NCBI GenBank assembly: GCA_021298315.1
Contig: JAJTFC010000009.1
Coordinates: 53,124-117,123, forward strand
Direction: 5' to 3'
DNA length: 64,000 nucleotides
From: Planctomycetaceae bacterium
GTDB lineage: Bacteria; Planctomycetota; Planctomycetia; Pirellulales; Pirellulaceae
The notes under the pieces were generated by a model. The model ran no database searches. It saw only the letters and a program-made list of their open reading frames with translations, and had not been told where the DNA came from. Shown here piece after piece: positions 21,174 to 27,882 of this stretch; positions within the stretch are counted from its first letter, which is position 1; the number at the start of each line of letters is the position of its first letter. The translations under genes and the position numbers were made by a program.

Positions 21174-21279
21174 GGTCCTTCAGGTATTTTCGTGGGTAGA
21201 TGCTCGGCTTTCTCGTACTCAGCCTCGCGGTACTCGTACTCGTACTCGAAAACGCCTGAATCGATTCAAGTCGATCACC
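21174..21279 (+). repeat. GTACTC-core dispersed repeat, copy B
   Basis: GGTCCTTCAGGTATTTTCGTGGGTAGATGCTCGGCTTTCTCGTACTCAGCCTCGCGGTACTCGTACTCGTACTCGAAAACGCCTGAATCGATTCAAGTCGATCACC; same as reverse complement of 7792..7891 plus one hexamer. Confidence 0.92.
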
Positions 21280-21305
21280 TTTTCCGGGAATTTGACGGCA
21301 TTGGC

Positions 21306-22277
21306 CTAGACGACATTGGATCGATGGAACTGGATATCGAGGGTTCGCAGATGCGTGTGTAGTCCTGCATCTTGGATCGGCATCAGATAAGCTGGCTCGC
21401 CCGATTCGTTGTGGTGTGAGTGCCACCAACCCGGAGGGGTGATGAAGGCTCCGGCTGATTCCCAAGGAACCTTGATCGGATCGATAAGATTCCCCTGGCT
21501 ATCTACTTTTTCGGCCACAGCCGTATAGCATCCCGGTTTGCAAGAGATGATCAAATCCAGGGCTACGGATTTGTGTGCGTGAGGTAGCTGGTTTGCACCC
21601 ACGGGCAAGATACCGAGCATTGCCCAGAGGACATGCGTGATCGTTAGAGTTTGTGGAAAGTGAGAGTTTGTAAGCAGAACGCTGATGCGACTGCGTTGGG
21701 CCGCTAGTGGATCTGAAGCAGCTTGGGCTAATGCCGCTTGCGACTCGTCTTTGGCGTAGAGGGTTGGATTGAATCGAGGGTGGGTTGCCGTTACCCCTAA
21801 GTACTTCAAAAGGGGTTGGTCGTTAACCCAGTAAAAAACGGTTTCTTCGTCGGCACTTAGGATTGGATCTGGACCGCACGGTAGGGTGATCAAGTCGCCG
21901 GCTTGGTAAGGGATCGTTGTGTCCGCAAAACGGATGACACCCTGACCACGGATCGCATAGAAGAGGTGCGAAGTTGCCCTATTCGGGGCAGCTAGGCTTT
22001 CCTTGGGGTTGATCCGTATGAAACTTGCAAGAAGACTGGCGCTGGATGCTGGAGCAACAGAGCCGAGTTGCTCACTGATGTCCAAGGGGATGATGCGAGA
22101 CGGACCAGACTCGTGCAGTGTGGCAGGGAACTGGACAATCGGGATTTGGGAGATGGATCCTGAGGCGATCGGGTTGGCAGCTTTGGAGTATTCCAAATAT
22201 CCGCTGTCTTGGGTCAGGCTCGGTTCGATTGCGATAGCGTTTGCCATGGGACGACGATGGGGTAAGGGTAAAGGCAA
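21306..22277 (-). CDS. Cupin-domain protein (gentisate 1,2-dioxygenase-like)
   Basis: LFYAIRGQGVIRFADTTIPYQAGDLITLPCG; second cupin with LPHAHKSVALDLIISCKPGCYTAV and GAFITPPGWWHSHHNESGEPAYLMPIQDAGLHTHLRTLDIQF; initiation may be at an internal Met (MANAIAIEP). Confidence 0.7.
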   Translation of the reverse strand: MPLPLPHRRPMANAIAIEPSLTQDSGYLEYSKAANPIASGSISQIPIVQFPATLHESGPSRIIPLDISEQLGSVAPASSASLLASFIRINPKESLAAPNRATSHLFYAIRGQGVIRFADTTIPYQAGDLITLPCGPDPILSADEETVFYWVNDQPLLKYLGVTATHPRFNPTLYAKDESQAALAQAASDPLAAQRSRISVLLTNSHFPQTLTITHVLWAMLGILPVGANQLPHAHKSVALDLIISCKPGCYTAVAEKVDSQGNLIDPIKVPWESAGAFITPPGWWHSHHNESGEPAYLMPIQDAGLHTHLRTLDIQFHRSNVV

Positions 22278-22479
22278 CCTTAGGCTGCGGATCGGCTGGA
22301 ATTCCTCTGCGGATTATACCGAGAAGTCGTGGATGTGTCGTTTTCCGAGTCTTTTTTAGGGACGATCCCCCTACAAAGATTTTCGCCTTTTGGTAGGATT
22401 TTCCCCTCTGAACTAGGCCTAGGCAGTGAATTTCAGTTTTGGAATTCGGTAAGGCTCAAGTGCAGTGCCACCCATCCAG

Positions 22480-22552
22480 GAGAGCGTAGCTCAGTCGGTA
22501 GAGCAAAGGACTTTTAATCCTTGGGTCGAGGGTTCGAGTCCCTCCGCTCTCA
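22480..22552 (+). tRNA. tRNA-Lys(TTT)
   Basis: GAGAGCG/CGCTCTC acceptor stem, D-arm GCTC..GAGC, anticodon arm AAGGA-CTTTTAA-TCCTT, T-arm with GGTTCGAGTCC. Confidence 0.96.
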
Positions 22553-22555
22553 CTC
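22509..22555 (+). repeat. Putative attL: 47-bp direct repeat spanning the tRNA-Lys 3' half
   Basis: GACTTTTAATCCTTGGGTCGAGGGTTCGAGTCCCTCCGCTCTCACTC repeated exactly at 23789..23835. Confidence 0.95.
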
Positions 22556-22572
22556 TTGAAAAAGCCTTCGAA

Positions 22573-22606
22573 ACCCCGATTTTCCTTTGAGAATTCGGGG
22601 TTTTTT
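22573..22606 (+). terminator. Rho-independent-type terminator downstream of tRNA-Lys
   Basis: ACCCCGA...TCGGGGT stem followed by T-tract. Confidence 0.75.
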
Positions 22607-22913
22607 ATTGTGGCATGACGCTCCGCCGTAAAGCACCTAGAGCGCTGTGTTTCCGCTGTAGGTACCGGGGCAAGAATCATGCGTCCCGGTCCCTTGAAAC
22701 ACTTCCACAGTTCGAAATGCATCGCGCAATCTGGCCACCGCTGCGGCCTGGGAACAAGTGACCGGCCCGGATCTTTAAGCCACTCGTCGAGCATCGGTTG
22801 GCCACACGAGACATCCCAGAAAAGCGAAATCGCCTGAGTTTCAAGGAAATGCAGGGGCGACGATGAGGATGATGTGGCGTTGAGCTTTGACCGCCAAATG
22901 GAATCAAATAGAC

Positions 22914-22936
22914 TTGTACGGAAATATGCCGTACAA
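22914..22936. promoter_or_regulatory. Palindromic operator candidate upstream of TA operon
   Basis: TTGTACGG-AAATATG-CCGTACAA, perfect 8-bp arms immediately upstream of antitoxin start. Confidence 0.55.
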
Positions 22937-22959
22937 TGAAGCGATCCAAGGAGCAAATG

Positions 22960-23250
22960 ATGGCAACTGCAAATAACACCTCAAAGTCAGCTCGAATTGA
23001 AACGCGAGTTTCTCATGAGCAGAAAGAACTCATCGAGCGGGCTGCCGCCTTCAGTGGTCGGACCGTTTCCGAATTTGTGCTTACTCATGTTGCAGTCGCT
23101 GCTAAGAAGGTGATCGACGAGCATGAGAAGCTGCACTTAGACCAAGTGCAAAGCAGGATACTTGTTGACGCTTTATTGGCTCCCAAGAAGCCAAACAAGA
23201 AGTTGAAGCTTGCTATGGAGGACCATCGCAAGCAGGTCGAAAGCCGTTGA
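22960..23250 (+). CDS. DUF1778 ribbon-helix-helix antitoxin (TacA-like)
   Basis: ARIETRVSHEQKELIERAAAFSGRTVSEFVLTHVAVAAKKVIDEHEK; AAGGAG ribosome binding site 6 nt before ATG 22960 (ORF from 22936); overlaps downstream gene by 4 bp. Confidence 0.88.
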   Translation: MATANNTSKSARIETRVSHEQKELIERAAAFSGRTVSEFVLTHVAVAAKKVIDEHEKLHLDQVQSRILVDALLAPKKPNKKLKLAMEDHRKQVESR

Positions 23251-23744
23251 AAGCCTACGTTTGTGAGCCGCTTGGCAATCACCACGATCGAACGCAATTC
23301 GATTGTGGCGTGTCAGTTCTCAACGATTATCTCGCCAAATATGCCAAGCAAGATGTCAAGCGAAAGGCGTCGGCAGTATTTGTTATCGTTGAGCGTTCGG
23401 CGCCGAAGCGAGTGATCGGTTTTTATACGCTGTGCGCAACGTCGGTAGCCCTTGCTGAGCTACCCGAAGAGGTCACGAGGAAACTTCCGCGTTATCCCGA
23501 AATCCCCGCAATCTTGGTTGGAAGACTGGCACGAGACGTGAATCATCCTGGTGTCGGCTCGCTACTTTTGTCCGACGCAATCACACGTTGCGTCCGAGTG
23601 GCAAGTGAGATCGCGGCAAGCCTGATCGTTGTCGATTCCAAAGGTGAAGCCGCAACGTGTTTCTACGAGAAGTTCGGGTTTATCTCGCTACCGAAATTAT
23701 CTGACCGTATGTTCCTTCCAATGCAAGTGGCAGAGAAACTTTGA
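23247..23744 (+). CDS. GNAT-family acetyltransferase toxin (TacT-like)
   Basis: HDRTQFDCGVSVLNDYLAKYAKQDVKRKASAVFVI ... IPAILVGRLARDVNHPGVGSLLLSDAITRCVRVASEIAASLIVVDSKGEAATCFYEKFGF. Confidence 0.9.
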   Translation: MKAYVCEPLGNHHDRTQFDCGVSVLNDYLAKYAKQDVKRKASAVFVIVERSAPKRVIGFYTLCATSVALAELPEEVTRKLPRYPEIPAILVGRLARDVNHPGVGSLLLSDAITRCVRVASEIAASLIVVDSKGEAATCFYEKFGFISLPKLSDRMFLPMQVAEKL

Positions 23745-23788
23745 GTGTTCGCGGAGTATCTAACATCCGCCACGTTGGTGTGATCCTC

Positions 23789-23835
23789 GACTTTTAATCC
23801 TTGGGTCGAGGGTTCGAGTCCCTCCGCTCTCACTC
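23789..23835 (+). repeat. Putative attR: second 47-bp copy of tRNA-Lys 3' half
   Basis: Exact copy of 22509..22555; no tRNA 5' half adjacent. Confidence 0.95.
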
Positions 23836-23916
23836 CTTACCCGTAGAACGGGCCTCCTTACCCGTAGAACGGGCCTCCTTACCCGTAGAACGGGCCTCCT
23901 TACCCGTAGAACGGGC
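23833..23916 (+). repeat. Four perfect tandem copies of a 21-bp hairpin unit
   Basis: CTCCTTACCCGTAGAACGGGC x4, each containing CCCGT-AGA-ACGGG; begins inside the attR end. Confidence 0.95.
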
Positions 23917-24029
23917 CTCCGAGCCCGTTGGCAGATATCTAATTGCTCTTCCACCCTCACCCCTCCTGCCCGCGGGTTTTGAAGTTGCGCTATTCGGGTG
24001 TTTCGGAGTGTCAATCGATGTTTTTCCTT

Positions 24030-24106
24030 GCTTTTCGTACTCGTACTCCGCGGTAGCAGTACTCGTACTCGTACTCGAAGAGAGGGCATCGAGTACGAGT
24101 ACCATT
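24030..24106 (+). repeat. GTACTC-core dispersed repeat, copy C
   Basis: TTTTCGTACTCGTACTCCGCGGTAGCAGTACTCGTACTCGTACTCGAAGAG...GAGTACGAGTACC; shares core with copy A. Confidence 0.75.
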
Positions 24107-24143
24107 TCATTGAGTAGAAGCAGGTTGCTTAGCTCATGATTGC

Positions 24144-24896
24144 TCATTGCGTAGTAGGATCAAGCAGGTGCGTTAGCATGCGTTCGGGCGATTCTAAAAA
24201 ACTGCGTGTTACTCGGTAATGCTCGGTCTCTTTATAAGCAACCGCTTGTACGCCCCGCTCACCAAACGAATAGATCAAGGCATCGGGATAACTCATGATG
24301 ATCGGCGAGTGAGTCGCAATGACCAACTGAGAGTCCTTCTGAATCAAACGATGCATCAGTACCAAAAACTCCAACTGGCGCTGGGGCGATAAAGCCGCCT
24401 CCGGTTCATCCAGGAAATACATCCCCTGCGAAAACCTATTTTCGACCAATGACATGAATGCCTCTCCGTGCGATTGCTCATGCAACGACCTTGGCCCGTA
24501 ACTCGATTGCACTCCCAAGTTCTCGATCTCCGTGGCCACGTTGAATAAACTCTCCGCACGCATAAACCAAGCGTCTGGAATCAACGCGTGATATCTCCTT
24601 AATCGCAGGATCTTGTACAACTCCGAATGGCTCTCTCTGGTCGAAAACACCATGTTGCGACTACCACCCTCGGCATTTAGACCGTTGGCCACTGCGATAG
24701 CCTCGAGCAACGTCGACTTGCCCGATCCGTTCTCCCCGACGAAAAAAGTCACCTTCGGGTGCAGATCCAGCTTACTAAGCCCTTTGATCGAGGGTAAACC
24801 AAAAGCATAGTGATCCGGATCGATGATCTTGCTGCGATCAAAAAGAACCGACTCAATGAACGGTCCGGGTGTTACCCCAGGCTTAAGCTTCCTCAT
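24144..24896 (-). CDS. AAA-family ATPase (ABC/SMC-type predicted ATPase)
   Basis: Walker A FFVGENGSGKSTLLEAIA; signature-like region; Walker B MYFLDEPEAALSPQRQLEFLVLMHRL; H-loop VIATHSPIIMSYPDALIYSF. Confidence 0.88.
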   Translation of the reverse strand: MRKLKPGVTPGPFIESVLFDRSKIIDPDHYAFGLPSIKGLSKLDLHPKVTFFVGENGSGKSTLLEAIAVANGLNAEGGSRNMVFSTRESHSELYKILRLRRYHALIPDAWFMRAESLFNVATEIENLGVQSSYGPRSLHEQSHGEAFMSLVENRFSQGMYFLDEPEAALSPQRQLEFLVLMHRLIQKDSQLVIATHSPIIMSYPDALIYSFGERGVQAVAYKETEHYRVTRSFLESPERMLTHLLDPTTQ

Positions 24897-25323
24897 GTTG
24901 CCGCTTGATTACTTCTACAAATTCCCTCACTTCGTCGGCAGAATCGTCACACACGATCCGAACACCCCCCTGCCCCGCAACTGCAAAACAAATCACTGGG
25001 GAAGTGATCGTCAAAAGACCAATAATCGCCATCGCTCCGACGACTAAATACAGCAAAATCGCCATCCAAGTCCCCAAACCAAGCGCCCATCGGAGGTACA
25101 AAATTCCGCAAGCTGAACCAATCAGAGCAACCGAAAAAGGATTCACCGTACGACCCACTCGGATCGACTCGATCTTGGCAAGCTCCCAGGTTGCGATAAG
25201 CTTCCCATTTTCCTCCCGGATCAAATCACTCGAAGTGACTCGCAAGTGCGTTTCAGGTAAACTTGTCATTGGTTCTGTTTCGTTCTCAGTCATGGCATCT
25301 ACCTTCCTCAAAGCCACCTGCAA
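24883..25323 (-). CDS. Hypothetical membrane protein
   Basis: 146 aa with central hydrophobic segments; overlaps start of downstream ATPase ORF by 14 bp, suggesting an operon. Confidence 0.55.
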   Translation of the reverse strand: MQVALRKVDAMTENETEPMTSLPETHLRVTSSDLIREENGKLIATWELAKIESIRVGRTVNPFSVALIGSACGILYLRWALGLGTWMAILLYLVVGAMAIIGLLTITSPVICFAVAGQGGVRIVCDDSADEVREFVEVIKRQHEEA

Positions 25324-25331
25324 GTTCTATG

Positions 25332-25703
25332 TTGGTCGTTCTCCTTATAGTATACGCAATGTGCCTTTCTTTCTTTTGCGTTTCGACTCTCATGGATCCT
25401 CAAGAAAGAAAAGAAATCCCCGGGTTCCTCGGATGGTACTTTGCCATCGTTTTGCCCGTGATCGCAATCACCGGCGGTTTCCTTCACTATTTTGAGCCAC
25501 CGGTCTCCCAAGTAGCCTATTATGGCTTTCTGGTCCTATGGCTAACTTCGATACTCGCTACCCTCGATGAAGTTGCAAGCCTGCGGAAAGTCGAAGGTGG
25601 ATTTTCAATTTCCAATATCCTCATGGGATCCTCGATGATTGCGATCCTCTTTGGTCCAGGCCTACTGCTCGGAGCATTGTGGCTAAGAATGACACCTCAC
25701 TAA
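25332..25703 (+). CDS. Hypothetical multi-TM membrane protein
   Basis: MLVVLLIVYAMCLSFFCV...WYFAIVLPVIAITGGFLHYF...YYGFLVLWLTSILATLDEV; start inferred inside ORF 25263..25703 to avoid overlap with divergent gene. Confidence 0.5.
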   Translation: MVVLLIVYAMCLSFFCVSTLMDPQERKEIPGFLGWYFAIVLPVIAITGGFLHYFEPPVSQVAYYGFLVLWLTSILATLDEVASLRKVEGGFSISNILMGSSMIAILFGPGLLLGALWLRMTPH

Positions 25704-25752
25704 GGCGGATCTACAAATCATGACCTAGCTCGATCTCCTCGTGATCCAATGA

Positions 25753-27423
25753 CTAGGTCGCACCTTCATGAATGACGGTAACGATCCCTTGACTGGCCTG
25801 TCCATCAGGTGTTCGTATTGTGTAAGCGAACTGATCTCCGAGCCTTACACCATAACTTCCTAAAAAGCCCGCTTGATAAACGACTTTCTTGAGGATTGGA
25901 TCCCATGCAATCGTCGCATCGGATTGCGCCCATGGAGTAATTTCTACACTTAAATCGTCTTGTCTCGATGCAAAACCCTTGAGCTTATCGTTGGCAAAAA
26001 GATCGAGCATGACCGGTTGGCTTCGACTCACTGAGGTGAAATAGTCGTCTACGGCTTCTGGATTGAAAGCGTCGGGTTGCTTGGTGACTTTCACGAGTGT
26101 CGAATCGCTCACGTTGCCGTAGTTGACTCCGATGCTCGTGTAGAGGAAGGCCCATCCGTCGAGTCGAATCCCAGTGCTGGACGAATAGCCATCGGCAGGT
26201 TTGTAGTACAGGTTCGCAAGGATGCGGTTAACTCCTGCGATGTCCCCTACGATCCACACGCCGCCACCTGCCGTCGGATAAAGGGTGCCCATCGCTGTAG
26301 TGCTTCGTGAGAGCAACTGGCCGACGAATCGCTCGCCTACGGAGAATCCTTCGGCAAACTCCCATCTTAAATAGACGCCAACTTGGGCACCGCTAAAGCC
26401 GACGTATTGGAATTGGATCAAAGGAGACGAATCGGCACCTCGAAAGTTGATCTCCTGACCCGCTGGCCCTTGAACTTCATCGGGCATCACCAACTCAAAA
26501 CTCACAGCCGTATCCTGTTGCACTTCGTATTTGATCGAAACAAAGGCAGTTGATCGACGACCGTCAGCCGATTCGATCATGTACAGGAATCGATCGTAGT
26601 TGGCGCTAGAGGCGTTTGGGGTGTAGACCAATACTGTATTATTTGGATTGCTCGAGGAGGGCCGTATCGATACGGTTCCTGTAGCTGCCATTCCAACTTC
26701 GACGATGCTGAGTCCTTCTCCGATGTCGTTCATCAAAACATCGATTTCGATCTCAGGCTTTTGCGTCGCATCGGCAGGCACGTAGACCAGTTGGATGTCA
26801 TCGACGGCAGTGACTTCGTTTTGGCTATCTTCACCCGAACCACCCCCCGAATTGCCAAAATTCAAGTTAGGCATGTTACGGACGAACTCGGAATTGAGGG
26901 TGTCGATTACCACTAGCGCATCGACGGGGCTTACGAAACCATCGTTGTTCGTGTCTGCCATCATCCTGCTACTTGCCACCGACGATTTGTCCGATCGGTT
27001 GAGTTCATCGATGACCATCAACGCATCGATCGGCGAAGCAGCTCCATCCAAGTTGACATCCGAGGGATTCACAAGATTGTGCCTCATCCCAATATGAACG
27101 TCCGATGCCATCAAGGACCGTGACTCAAGCGACTCGATCAGCAATCGTCGACGTCGTCCAGATCGCACGGTTCGAAGAGAATTACCTTTGGGCATCGGTG
27201 TGTTCCTAGATAGAGGCTGTAAGACAACGGATTTCGATGGTAACGATTGAACGTATCGAATGGGTGCCGATTTAGCCACCGGAAAGCGTAAAAACTCTTG
27301 AATTGTAGCATGAAGGCAAGTCGGATTCCGACGCCCTGGGAGAACTGTCGAAATGGGTTGGAAATCACGGGGTTGACCCAAATTTCGGTTTCCAGACCAA
27401 TTTTTTTGGTCAATTTCGGTCAA
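25753..27423 (-). CDS. Planctomycete surface/extracellular protein with N-terminal LESRSLMA motif and dockerin-like EF-hand repeats
   Basis: RRRRLLIESLESRSLMASDVHIG; DVNLDGAASPIDALMVIDELN and DTNNDGFVSPVDALVVIDTLN; probable true start near 27195. Confidence 0.75.
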   Translation of the reverse strand: MTEIDQKNWSGNRNLGQPRDFQPISTVLPGRRNPTCLHATIQEFLRFPVAKSAPIRYVQSLPSKSVVLQPLSRNTPMPKGNSLRTVRSGRRRRLLIESLESRSLMASDVHIGMRHNLVNPSDVNLDGAASPIDALMVIDELNRSDKSSVASSRMMADTNNDGFVSPVDALVVIDTLNSEFVRNMPNLNFGNSGGGSGEDSQNEVTAVDDIQLVYVPADATQKPEIEIDVLMNDIGEGLSIVEVGMAATGTVSIRPSSSNPNNTVLVYTPNASSANYDRFLYMIESADGRRSTAFVSIKYEVQQDTAVSFELVMPDEVQGPAGQEINFRGADSSPLIQFQYVGFSGAQVGVYLRWEFAEGFSVGERFVGQLLSRSTTAMGTLYPTAGGGVWIVGDIAGVNRILANLYYKPADGYSSSTGIRLDGWAFLYTSIGVNYGNVSDSTLVKVTKQPDAFNPEAVDDYFTSVSRSQPVMLDLFANDKLKGFASRQDDLSVEITPWAQSDATIAWDPILKKVVYQAGFLGSYGVRLGDQFAYTIRTPDGQASQGIVTVIHEGAT

Positions 27424-27560
27424 TGAGGTCAGGATTTTGATCCCATTCCCTTATGTCATTGGATGACAATCCTATCAATCGCTGTCATCTTGTTTTTCGG
27501 GTAAAACCTAGCAAGTCTTTCAAACAATTTCGGTAGGCGTATTTATTGCTCTAAAGGTTT

Positions 27561-27827
27561 GTGATGCTGTCGGAATCTGAAACGATCCAAAATTTGATGC
27601 AAGCCCGTTCGAGGATTGCCGCTGCGGCTTGGTTGCTTACCCGCGACTACCATGCCTCCGAGGACTGTTTCCAAAATGTGGTTCTTAAGGCGATGACCAA
27701 GGAGGTTTCTTTTCCAAACCAAGCGGCCTTGATCTCTAGGCCTCTTGTGGTGATCCGTCGTGATGCGATGGATTGGCTCGATCGCCGAGGTCGCAAAGTA
27801 GCCAACCCCAAAACAAATCGATATTAG
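27561..27827 (+). CDS. Short sigma-70 region-2-like protein (88 aa, no region 4)
   Basis: RIAAAAWLLTRDYHASEDCFQNVVLKAMT...LISRPLVVIRRDAMDWLDRRGRK resembles ECF sigma region 2; stop codon precedes any region 4. Confidence 0.5.
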   Translation: MMLSESETIQNLMQARSRIAAAAWLLTRDYHASEDCFQNVVLKAMTKEVSFPNQAALISRPLVVIRRDAMDWLDRRGRKVANPKTNRY

Positions 27828-27882
27828 GATAACATAAAAGTCACAAAAAAACCAAAAGCGATCTCCCAAGGAGACACTAGCG

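Larger units (their letters stand above)
22556..23835 (+). mobile_element. Putative 1.28-kb integrase-less tRNA-Lys-integrated element carrying a toxin-antitoxin pair
   Basis: Exactly bounded by the 47-bp tRNA-derived direct repeats (one copy plus unique sequence = 1280 bp); only plausible genes are a DUF1778/GNAT pair. Confidence 0.7.

Noticed and set aside
21072-21362. 96-aa plus-strand ORF (SYSASRYSYSYSKTPESIQVDH)
   Set aside because: Translation through GTACTC repeat copy B and the end of a neighbouring gene.
22456-22956. 166-aa minus-strand ORF ending in SGGTRTLDPRIKSPLLYRLSYALL
   Set aside because: It is antisense translation of tRNA-Lys; this peptide is a familiar spurious-ORF signature.
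23833-23916. Possible CRISPR array
   Set aside because: Four immediately adjacent 21-bp units with no spacers and no cas genes; a simple tandem repeat.
23760-24110. 116-aa minus-strand ORF with RRPVLRVRRPVLRVRR and GGTRTLDPRIKS
   Set aside because: Explained by the 21-bp tandem array and the partial tRNA copy; no coding support.
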